This document shows, piece after piece, positions 1-5,378 of a stretch of 5,378 nucleotides of DNA. The stretch is from Comamonadaceae bacterium (lineage in GTDB: Bacteria; Pseudomonadota; Gammaproteobacteria; Burkholderiales; Burkholderiaceae_C). A program made the position numbers and the translations under genes. Every line of letters starts with the position of its first letter. Position 1 is the first letter of the stretch. The DNA is taken from contig JAIXXW010000251.1 of NCBI GenBank assembly GCA_027490555.1, positions 1 through 5,378 of the forward strand, written 5' to 3'. The notes beneath the pieces were generated by a model. The model saw nothing but the letters and a program-made list of their open reading frames with translations, ran no database searches and was not told the DNA's origin.

Positions 1-1194
1 GAGCGCGAGCTGCGCACCGAGATCAGCCAGTCCGGCGTGCAAGGTCGGCAAGAAGCGATGCAAACCCTGACGCTGTTTCAGCAAACGCTGCTGCAGCAAA
101 GTGCCGAGGCCACGCGCAGCCAGAACCAGCAATTGGACGCCCTGGCCCAGCAACTGGCCTTGCTGCAAAAAAGCCTGACCGACAGCCTGGCCCAGCAGGT
201 CAACGCCTTGTCCGAAGCCAATGCACGCCGACTGACCGAAATGCGCGGCACCATGGAAACCCAGCTGTCCCAGCTGCAACAGAGCAATACGGCCAAGCTC
301 GATGAAATGCGCCAGACCGTGGACGAGAAGCTGCAGGCCACCCTGCAGGCCCGCCTGGGCGAGAGCTTCAAGCAGGTGGCCGAGCGCCTGGAGATGGTGC
401 ACAAGGGTCTGGGTGAAATGCAGCACCTGGCCCAAGGCGTGGGCGATCTGAAACACCTGCTGACCAATGTGAAGACGCGGGGCATGTTTGGCGAGGCGCA
501 ATTGGCTTCCTTGCTGGAACAGGTGTTCACGCCCGAGCAATATGCGCAGCAGGTGGCCACCCGACCCGGCGAGAAAAACCGGGTGGACTTTGCCATCCGC
601 CTGCCCGGGCGCTCGGACCAGGGCCAGACGGTCTGGTTGCCGATCGATGCGAAGTTTCCGAACGAAGACTACGAGCGCCTGCTCGAAGCCCAGGGCCGTG
701 CCGACCCGGTGCAGGCCGAGCTTTGCGCCAAGGCGCTGGAGACCCGCATCCGGCTCGAAGCCAAGTCGATCGCCGACAAGTACCTGGAGCCCCCGCACAC
801 CACCGACTTTGCGGTGATGTTCCTGCCCACCGAAGGTCTGTACGCCGAAGTGTTGCGCCGCCCCGGCCTGATGGAAAGCTTGCAGCGCGAGCACCGCGTC
901 ACCCTGGCGGGCCCGACCAACCTGATGGCCATGCTCAACGCCCTGCAAATGGGCTTCAGAACCCTGGCCCTGGAAAAGCGCTCCAGCGAAGTCTGGCAGG
1001 TGCTGGGTGCGGTCAAGACCGAGTTTGGCAAGTTTGGCGACGTGCTGGACAAGGTGCGCCACCAGACCCAAACCGTCCTCAACACCCTGGACCAGGCCCA
1101 AACCCGCAGCAATGTGATGCACAAGGCCTTGCGCCAGGTCGATGCCTTGCCGGACACCGAGGCCCAAGCCTTGCTGCCCGGCACCGACAAATGA
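1..1194 (+). CDS. rmuC: RmuC family DNA recombination-limiting protein, 5'-truncated by window edge
   Basis: The frame is open from base 1 (E-R-E-L-R-T-E-I...) to the TGA at 1192-1194, giving 397 visible residues. E. coli RmuC is about 475 residues, so the missing part is probably the N-terminal membrane anchor and the start of the coiled coil. The GTG at 37 is an internal codon and unlikely to be the start. Codons about 15-150 are Gln/Leu/Ala/Glu-rich with heptad character, a long coiled coil. The conserved RmuC core follows: GMFGE (codons 161-165), VDFAIRLP (195-202), PIDAKFP (214-220), FLPTEG (274-279) and AGPTNLMAML (303-312). E165, D196 and the D216-x-K218 pair match the pattern of a PD-(D/E)xK nuclease-like fold, which is how this family is usually interpreted. 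In E. coli, loss of rmuC raises inversion between short inverted repeats; the biochemical activity is not firmly established. Its own promoter is outside the window. It is probably cotranscribed with the MFS gene 28 bases downstream. Confidence 0.93.
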   Translation, partial: ERELRTEISQSGVQGRQEAMQTLTLFQQTLLQQSAEATRSQNQQLDALAQQLALLQKSLTDSLAQQVNALSEANARRLTEMRGTMETQLSQLQQSNTAKLDEMRQTVDEKLQATLQARLGESFKQVAERLEMVHKGLGEMQHLAQGVGDLKHLLTNVKTRGMFGEAQLASLLEQVFTPEQYAQQVATRPGEKNRVDFAIRLPGRSDQGQTVWLPIDAKFPNEDYERLLEAQGRADPVQAELCAKALETRIRLEAKSIADKYLEPPHTTDFAVMFLPTEGLYAEVLRRPGLMESLQREHRVTLAGPTNLMAMLNALQMGFRTLALEKRSSEVWQVLGAVKTEFGKFGDVLDKVRHQTQTVLNTLDQAQTRSNVMHKALRQVDALPDTEAQALLPGTDK

Positions 1195-1226
1195 GCCGCA
1201 TGCGCCGGCGCTTGGGGGCCGCATGA
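1191..1226 (+). other. 11-codon reading frame linking rmuC stop to MFS start (possible translational relay)
   Basis: An ATG at 1191-1193 overlaps the rmuC TGA (ATGA) and opens a frame reading MSRMRRRLGAA. It ends at the TGA 1224-1226, which in turn overlaps the MFS ATG at 1223-1225 (a second ATGA). No clear Shine-Dalgarno site precedes the first ATG, so any translation would rely on ribosomes ending rmuC. The geometry would let ribosomes step from rmuC through the mini-frame to the MFS start. This is seen in sequence only. It could be chance, and I do not call it a gene. Confidence 0.25.
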
Positions 1227-2404
1227 GGGTTCTGCCCCGCATCATTGGGGGTCAGATTTTCCTGCATGCCTGCATGGCGGGCATGCGCATGGCCACACCG
1301 CTGTTGGCCCTCCAGCAAGGCCACAGCCCCTTGGCGGTCGGCGCCTTGCTGGCCTTGTTTGCGCTGACCCAGGTGTTTTTCGCCTTGCCTGCCGGGCGTT
1401 TTGTGGACCGGGAAGGTTTGAAAAAACCGCTGCTCATCAGCATCGCCATCTCGTCGGTGGGGGCCAGTGCGTCGGCCATCTGGCCGATTTTTCCGGTCCT
1501 GTGCCTGAGCGCCCTGGCCACCGGGGGGGCCACCGGCATGGCGGTGATTGCCCTGCAAAGGCATGTGGGCCGCATGGCGCAAAACCCCGAACAACTGCGC
1601 GTGTCCTTCAGCTGGTTGTCGATTGGCCCGGCCATTTCCAATTTTCTGGGGCCGGTGCTGGCCGGCTTGCTGATTGACTTTGCCGGCCCCGAGCCTGCCC
1701 ACGTCCACGGATTCCAGTGGGCTTTTCTGGTGCTGGCCGCCTTGCCCTTGAGCACCTGGATCTGGGTGCGGGCTGTGCCCGAGTTGCACGCCCCACAGAC
1801 ACCGGGCGAGCTGCTTCCCCAACGTGCCATGGATTTGCTCGCCGAGCCGATGATGCGGCGTTTGCTGGGCGTCAACTGGCTGTTGTCCTCGTGCTGGGAC
1901 GTGCACACCTTTGTGGTGCCTGTGCTGGGCCACGAGCGCGGCTACAGTGCCTCGGTCGTGGGCACGATTTTGGGTGCCTTCGCCGTGGCCGCCGCCTTCA
2001 TCCGGGTGTGCCTGCCTTATCTGTCGCGCCACGTCAAAGAGCACCAGATCATCACCGTGTCCATGGTCAGCACGGCCGTGCTGTTTGCGGTGTACCCGCT
2101 CATGCCCACGCCCTGGGCCATGGGCTTTTGCTCGGTGTTGCTGGGTTTGGTGCTGGGGACGGCACAACCCATGATCATGAGCACCTTGCACCAGATCACG
2201 CCGCCCCACCGCCAGGGCGAGGCACTGGGCCTGCGCCTGATGAGCATCAACGCCTCCAGCGTGCTGATGCCCATGTTGTTTGGTGTCGCCGGTGCGGTGG
2301 CGGGTGTGGCGCCGGTGTTCTGGGTGGTGGGCTCTCTGGTGGGCTGGGGGTCCCAAATGGCCTGGCGACTTCGGCCTGCGGACCCGCAGGGCCACACCGA
2401 CTGA
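1223..2404 (+). CDS. Major facilitator superfamily (MFS) transporter, 12 TM, exporter-like
   Basis: This encodes a 393-residue inner-membrane protein, typical in length for a 12-helix MFS carrier. The start is taken as the ATG at 1223 (MRVLPRIIGG), four bases after a G-run at 1214-1218 that can serve as a weak ribosome binding site. An in-frame ATG at 1142 lies inside rmuC and would add a proline-rich, non-membrane 27-residue extension, so it was rejected. Approximate helices by hydrophobicity are 7-28, 36-57, 69-88, 91-112, 129-151, 163-182, then a polar central loop (183-213), and 214-235, 241-262, 274-292, 296-318, 337-358, 361-380. MFS motif A is clear in the TM2-TM3 loop (A57-G58-R59-x-x-D62-R63-x-G65-x-K67-K68). 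TM5 has an approximate motif C, with G135 and then G143-P144-x-x-A147-G148, which is seen in drug:H+ antiporters. Proton-coupled export is therefore a reasonable guess, but the substrate cannot be read from the sequence. It is probably expressed with rmuC; no promoter is seen in the 28-base gap. Confidence 0.88.
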   Translation: MRVLPRIIGGQIFLHACMAGMRMATPLLALQQGHSPLAVGALLALFALTQVFFALPAGRFVDREGLKKPLLISIAISSVGASASAIWPIFPVLCLSALATGGATGMAVIALQRHVGRMAQNPEQLRVSFSWLSIGPAISNFLGPVLAGLLIDFAGPEPAHVHGFQWAFLVLAALPLSTWIWVRAVPELHAPQTPGELLPQRAMDLLAEPMMRRLLGVNWLLSSCWDVHTFVVPVLGHERGYSASVVGTILGAFAVAAAFIRVCLPYLSRHVKEHQIITVSMVSTAVLFAVYPLMPTPWAMGFCSVLLGLVLGTAQPMIMSTLHQITPPHRQGEALGLRLMSINASSVLMPMLFGVAGAVAGVAPVFWVVGSLVGWGSQMAWRLRPADPQGHTD

Positions 2405-2420
2405 GGTGAAAACATCGGGT

Positions 2421-2440
2421 CACTGTATTTTTATCCAGTC
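2421..2440. promoter_or_regulatory. LexA-type SOS operator upstream of parE
   Basis: The core CTGTATTTTTATCCAG (2423-2438) fits the CTGT-N8-ACAG LexA box of beta- and gammaproteobacteria, with one mismatch in the outer half-sites (CCAG for ACAG) and an all-A/T inner octamer. Extended to 20 bases it matches 15 of the 20 positions of the E. coli consensus. It is the most A/T-rich stretch in an otherwise GC-rich window and lies in the only substantial intergenic region. Its right half overlaps the expected -35 position of the parE promoter, so a bound repressor would block RNA polymerase. LexA itself is not in the window, so binding is inferred. Confidence 0.65.
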
Positions 2441-2464
2441 ATCTGGCCCAAATCCCTCTACAAT
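2436..2464 (+). promoter_or_regulatory. Putative sigma70 promoter of parE
   Basis: TACAAT at 2459-2464 matches the -10 consensus TATAAT at five of six positions. With a 17-base spacer the -35 hexamer is CAGTCA (2436-2441), which matches TTGACA at only three of six, so the -35 is weak and overlaps the LexA-type box. A start 7-8 bases after the -10 falls at about 2471-2472, one or two bases before the parE ATG, so the transcript would have almost no leader. No other good promoter is visible between the MFS stop and parE. Confidence 0.55.
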
Positions 2465-2472
2465 GCGCCCCC

Positions 2473-4455
2473 ATGGTGACCCAATCGACTGTCAAAACAT
2501 CCCCCCAGTATTCCGAAGGCTCGATCCGCGTCTTGAAAGGCCTGGAGCCTGTCAAGCAACGCCCGGGCATGTACACCCGCACGGACAACCCCCTGCACAT
2601 CGTCCAGGAAGTGCTGGACAACGCCGCCGACGAGGCCCTGGCCGGCCATGGCAAAAAGATCCGGGTGGTGCTGCACGCCGACGGCTCGGTCAGCGTCGAA
2701 GACGATGGCCGGGGCATCCCTTTTGGCCTGCACCCTGAAGAAAATGCCCCGGTGATCGAACTGGTCTTCACCCGCTTGCACGCGGGCGGCAAGTTCGACA
2801 AAGGGCAGGGCGGGGCCTACAGCTTTTCCGGGGGATTGCATGGCGTGGGCGTGAGCGTGACCAACGCCCTGTCCAAGCGGCTGGAGGCCACCAGCTACCG
2901 CGATGGCCAGGTGGCGACATTGGTGTTCGCAGGGGGCGACGTGGCCGAACCCCTGCGCACCCGCGCTGCCGGCGAGGGTGACCGCAAACAAGGCACCACC
3001 GTGCGGGCCTGGCCCGATGCCAAATATTTCGAATCCAGTGCCCTGCCCATGCAGGAACTGACGCATTTGCTGCGCAGCAAAGCCGTGCTCATGCCTGGTG
3101 TGACGGTGACCCTGGTGCATGAAAAGACCCGGGAAACCCAGCAGTGGCAGTACAAAGCCGGTTTGCGCGACTACCTCACGCAAACCCTGAACGGCGAACC
3201 GGTGATCCCGCTGTTCGAAGGCGAAGGGTTCGCCGATGGCCAGCACGAGAGCTTTGCCGAAGGCGAGGGCGCTGCCTGGGCGGTGGCCTTCACCGAGGAC
3301 GGCGCCCCGGTGCGTGAAAGTTATGTCAACCTGATTCCCACCAGTGCCGGTGGCACCCACGACAGCGGCCTGCGCGACGGCCTGTTCACCGCGGTCAAGG
3401 GCTTCATCGAGTTGCACGGTTTGCTGCCCAAAGGCGTCAAGCTCATGCCCGAAGACGTGTTCGCCCGGGCCAGTTATGTGCTCAGCGCCAAGGTCTTGGA
3501 CCCGCAGTTCCAGGGGCAGATCAAGGAGCGCCTGAACTCGCGCGACGCGGTGCGCTTGGTGTCGAGCTTTGTGCGCCCGGCGCTGGAGTTGTGGCTCAAC
3601 CAGCATGTGGACTACGGCAAAAAATTGGCCGAACTCGCCATCAAGGCCGCGCAAACCCGCCAAAGGGCCGGTCAGAAAGTCGAAAAGCGCAAAAGCTCCG
3701 GCGTGGCGGTTTTGCCCGGCAAGCTGACGGACTGCGAGAGCAAGGACACGGCCGACAACGAGGTTTTCCTGGTCGAGGGTGACTCGGCCGGTGGCAGCGC
3801 CAAGATGGGCCGCAACAAGGAAACCCAGGCCATCTTGCCCCTGCGCGGCAAGGTGCTCAACACCTGGGAGGTGGACCGCGACCGCCTGTTTGCCAACACC
3901 GAAATCCACGACATCTCGGTGGCCATCGGTGTCGACCCGCATGGCCCCAACGACCAACCCGACATGAGCAACCTGCGCTATGGCAAGGTCTGCATCCTGT
4001 CCGACGCGGACGTGGACGGCTCGCACATTCAGGTCTTGCTGCTGACGCTGTTTTTCCGGCATTTCCCCAAGCTGATCGAGGCGGGCCATTTGTATGTGGC
4101 GCGGCCCCCGCTGTTTCGCGTGGATGCGCCCGCACGGGGCAAAAAACCCGCCTCCAAAGCCTATGCCTTGGACGAGGGCGAACTCACGGCCATCCTGGAC
4201 AAACTCCGCAAGGAGGGCGTCAAAGAGGGCGCCTGGAGCATCAGCCGCTTCAAGGGTTTGGGCGAGATGAGTGCGGAGCAGCTGTGGGACACCACGCTGA
4301 ACCCCGACACCCGCCGGCTGATGCCGATCGCGCTGGGCCCCTTGGACATGCTGGCCACCGAACACCTCATGACCCAGCTCATGGGCAAAGGCGAAGCCGC
4401 CGCCCGCCGAGAACTGATGGAGCTGCACGGCGACAGCATCGACATCGACGTCTGA
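2473..4455 (+). CDS. parE: DNA topoisomerase IV subunit B (ParE)
   Basis: This is the ATPase subunit of topoisomerase IV, a cytoplasmic A2B2 enzyme with ParC that decatenates replicated chromosomes and relaxes supercoils. The protein is 660 residues (E. coli ParE is 630). Its GHKL ATPase domain has the catalytic-base region EVLDNAADEALAG (E46, N50), the DDGRGIP loop (77-83) and the SGGLHGVG ATP-lid loop (119-126). The transducer region carries GGTHDSGLRDGL (293-304) and a ParE-type DPQFQGQIKERL (343-354) around the ATP-contacting lysine K340. The TOPRIM domain shows EGDSAGG (435-441), PLRGKVLNTWEV (456-467) and the metal-binding DADVDG (511-516). RFKGLGEM (592-599) and a terminal DIDV follow. 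The GyrB-specific C-terminal insertion is absent, which with the DPQF motif separates it from GyrB. There is no Shine-Dalgarno site before the ATG (the preceding bases are GCGCCCCC). A GTG directly after the ATG is an alternative start. It is followed by parC, likely in one operon. Confidence 0.97.
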   Translation: MVTQSTVKTSPQYSEGSIRVLKGLEPVKQRPGMYTRTDNPLHIVQEVLDNAADEALAGHGKKIRVVLHADGSVSVEDDGRGIPFGLHPEENAPVIELVFTRLHAGGKFDKGQGGAYSFSGGLHGVGVSVTNALSKRLEATSYRDGQVATLVFAGGDVAEPLRTRAAGEGDRKQGTTVRAWPDAKYFESSALPMQELTHLLRSKAVLMPGVTVTLVHEKTRETQQWQYKAGLRDYLTQTLNGEPVIPLFEGEGFADGQHESFAEGEGAAWAVAFTEDGAPVRESYVNLIPTSAGGTHDSGLRDGLFTAVKGFIELHGLLPKGVKLMPEDVFARASYVLSAKVLDPQFQGQIKERLNSRDAVRLVSSFVRPALELWLNQHVDYGKKLAELAIKAAQTRQRAGQKVEKRKSSGVAVLPGKLTDCESKDTADNEVFLVEGDSAGGSAKMGRNKETQAILPLRGKVLNTWEVDRDRLFANTEIHDISVAIGVDPHGPNDQPDMSNLRYGKVCILSDADVDGSHIQVLLLTLFFRHFPKLIEAGHLYVARPPLFRVDAPARGKKPASKAYALDEGELTAILDKLRKEGVKEGAWSISRFKGLGEMSAEQLWDTTLNPDTRRLMPIALGPLDMLATEHLMTQLMGKGEAAARRELMELHGDSIDIDV

Positions 4456-4470
4456 TGAATCCCCCGCAGG

Positions 4471-4487
4471 CGCCCACCCTGTGGGCG
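4471..4487 (+). other. Perfect 7-bp hairpin in parE-parC spacer
   Basis: CGCCCAC (4471-4477) and GTGGGCG (4481-4487) are exact reverse complements around a 3-base loop, CCT. The hairpin begins 15 bases after the parE stop. The downstream sequence GAAATGTCTGAGCC has no T-tract, so it is not a standard intrinsic terminator. It may shield the 3' end of parE RNA or pause transcription. Confidence 0.5.
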
Positions 4488-4512
4488 AAATGTCTGAGCC
4501 CATCCCACGCCC

Positions 4513-4533
4513 TCAGGCAGCCTTCTGCCCTGA
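4513..4533 (+). other. Bulged hairpin just upstream of parC start
   Basis: TCAGGCAG (4513-4520) pairs with CTGCCCTGA (4525-4533) around the loop CCTT, giving eight pairs with one bulged C. The 3' arm ends nine bases before the parC ATG and takes in the first bases of the weak purine-rich ribosome binding site (GAAAG, 4532-4536). It could therefore reduce parC initiation unless opened by ribosomes arriving from upstream. No T-tract follows. Confidence 0.45.
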
Positions 4534-4542
4534 AAGAACCTG

Positions 4543-5378
4543 ATGACCACTGACCTGTTGACCCCCGAACCCACCGCCGCACCCGAGGGAGACCACCTGG
4601 GCGCCTACGCCCAGCGGGCCTATCTGGAATATGCGTTGTCCGTTGTCAAAGGCCGCGCCTTGCCCGATGTCTGCGATGGCCAAAAACCGGTGCAGCGCCG
4701 CATCCTGTATTCGATGGACCGCATGGGCTTGGCCTACAGCGGCCCGAACAACAACACGCCCGCCAAGCCGGTCAAGAGCGCGCGTGTGGTGGGCGATGTG
4801 CTGGGCCGCTACCACCCGCACGGAGACACCGCGGCTTACGACGCGCTGGTGCGCATGGCCCAGGATTTTTCGCAGCGCTACCCCTTGATCGACGGCCAGG
4901 GCAATTTTGGCTCGCGCGACGGCGACGGTGCGGCCGCCATGCGTTACACCGAAGCGCGGCTGTCCAAGATCACCGGGCTGTTGCTCGACGAAATCGACAT
5001 GGGCACGGTGGACTTCGTCCCCAACTACGACGGCTCGACCGAAGAGCCCAAGCAGTTGCCTGCGCGCTTGCCCTTCAGCCTGCTCAATGGGGCCAGCGGC
5101 ATAGCCGTGGGCCTGGCCACCGAGATCCCCAGCCACAACTTGCGCGAAGTGGCCGACGCCTGTGTCGCCCTGATCAAAAACGAGCGGCTGAGCGACAGCG
5201 ATTTGATGGCCATCCTCCCTGGCCCCGACTACCCCGGCGGCGGCCAAATCATCAGCCCGGCCAGCGACATTGCCGAGGCCTACCGCACGGGGCGCGGCAG
5301 CCTCAAGGTGCGTGCCCGCTGGAAAATCGAAGACCTGGCCCGGGGCCAATGGCAGTTGGTGGTGACCGAGCTGCCACA
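4543..5378 (+). CDS. parC: DNA topoisomerase IV subunit A (ParC), 3'-truncated by window edge
   Basis: This is the DNA-binding and cleaving subunit of topoisomerase IV, partner of ParE. The frame starts at the ATG 4543 (MTTDLL), about six bases after a weak purine-rich site (GAAAG, 4532-4536), and stays open to the window end, giving 278 codons of a protein that usually has about 750. The visible part is most of the winged-helix/tower breakage-reunion region. It contains DGQKPVQRRILYSM (45-58), KSARVVGDVLGRYHPHGDT (78-96), DGQGNFGSRDGDG (117-129) and the active-site pair R134-Y135 in AAMRYTE, where the tyrosine forms the covalent DNA link. FSLLNGASGIAVGLATEIPSHN (178-199) is also typical. Compared with E. 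coli ParC there are about nine extra N-terminal residues and about seven extra (GPNNNTPAKPV region, 67-77) before KSAR. The residues matching E. coli S80 and E84 are T96 and D100. The C-terminal beta-pinwheel domain lies outside. Its position directly after parE and the absence of a GyrA-type neighbour favour ParC over GyrA. Confidence 0.95.
   Translation, partial: MTTDLLTPEPTAAPEGDHLGAYAQRAYLEYALSVVKGRALPDVCDGQKPVQRRILYSMDRMGLAYSGPNNNTPAKPVKSARVVGDVLGRYHPHGDTAAYDALVRMAQDFSQRYPLIDGQGNFGSRDGDGAAAMRYTEARLSKITGLLLDEIDMGTVDFVPNYDGSTEEPKQLPARLPFSLLNGASGIAVGLATEIPSHNLREVADACVALIKNERLSDSDLMAILPGPDYPGGGQIISPASDIAEAYRTGRGSLKVRARWKIEDLARGQWQLVVTELP

Larger units (their letters stand above)
4455..4553 (+). 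other. 32-codon frame spanning the parE-parC gap, overlapping both genes
   Basis: An ATG at 4455-4457 overlaps the parE stop (TGATG) and opens a frame beginning MNPPQAPTLWAKC and ending at TGA 4551-4553. That is 11 bases into parC, whose ATG is at 4543. It covers the whole spacer and both hairpins. No Shine-Dalgarno site is visible, and the composition resembles no family I recognise. If ribosomes re-initiate here they would unfold the hairpin in front of parC, so it could act as a coupling frame. It may equally be chance. Confidence 0.2.

Noticed and set aside
1142..1222. Upstream in-frame ATG giving a 27-residue longer MFS protein
   Set aside because: It would overlap the conserved end of rmuC by more than 50 bases, and the extra residues are proline-rich and polar, unlike an MFS N-terminus. 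The ATG at 1223 places TM1 normally.
2375..2390. CCTGCGG-AC-CCGCAGG inverted repeat near the end of the MFS gene, as a terminator
   Set aside because: It lies inside the coding sequence and has no T-tract after it. The nearest T-rich stretch, about 37 bases on, is part of the LexA-type box. It is too tight and GC-typical to call.
1079..2395. A 438-codon open frame on the - strand opposite the MFS gene
   Set aside because: It has the same cause: it is register-aligned with the MFS codons, its composition is His/Gln/Gly/Arg-rich, and no domain is visible.
2463..2738. ATG at 2463 within the -10 region, opening a frame across the parE start
   Set aside because: It is out of frame with parE, has no ribosome binding site, and its Arg/Pro/Gly-rich translation is a shadow of parE in another frame.
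2458..4503. A 681-codon open frame on the - strand covering all of parE
   Set aside because: It is in codon register with parE and stays open because parE uses no TTA, CTA or TCA codons, as expected from GC-rich codon bias. The His/Gln/Gly-rich translation resembles no protein, while the + strand has all ParE motifs.
4513..5349. A 278-codon open frame on the - strand opposite parC
   Set aside because: It is register-aligned with parC, whose + strand translation carries the conserved active-site and QRDR motifs. The - strand product resembles nothing.

Overview
The window is high-GC DNA in which nearly every base codes on the + strand. The gene order is rmuC (3' part), an MFS transporter, parE, and parC (5' part). 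The codon use and the protein features (ParE and ParC of a proteobacterial type, with a 'GSRDGDGAAAMRYTE' stretch in ParC) suggest a betaproteobacterium, most likely Burkholderiales and perhaps Comamonadaceae. That placement rests on recalled family features and no search was run. I see no insertion sequence, phage gene, tRNA, rRNA or CRISPR array, so this looks like core chromosome.

Layout. Bases 1-1194 are an RmuC-family protein whose frame is already open at base 1, so its start lies upstream. A 12-TM major facilitator superfamily protein follows at 1223-2404. The 28-base gap between them is bridged by an 11-codon reading frame that shares an ATGA with the rmuC stop and another ATGA with the MFS start. 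Bases 2405-2472 form the only real promoter region. It holds a near-consensus LexA-type palindrome and a TACAAT -10 element placed so that the transcript would begin almost at the parE ATG. parE (2473-4455) encodes the ATPase/TOPRIM subunit of topoisomerase IV. An 87-base spacer with two compact hairpins separates it from parC (4543 onward, cut by the window end), which encodes the DNA-cleaving subunit.

How the genes fit together. ParE and ParC form topoisomerase IV, which unlinks replicated chromosomes. RmuC is a predicted nuclease-fold protein that limits DNA rearrangement. The MFS protein has no evident tie to DNA metabolism and probably rides on rmuC transcription. The observation most worth following is the LexA-like operator at the parE promoter, which would place topoisomerase IV under DNA-damage control, possibly with a leaderless mRNA. 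The genes themselves are ordinary housekeeping genes and I did not find an undescribed system.
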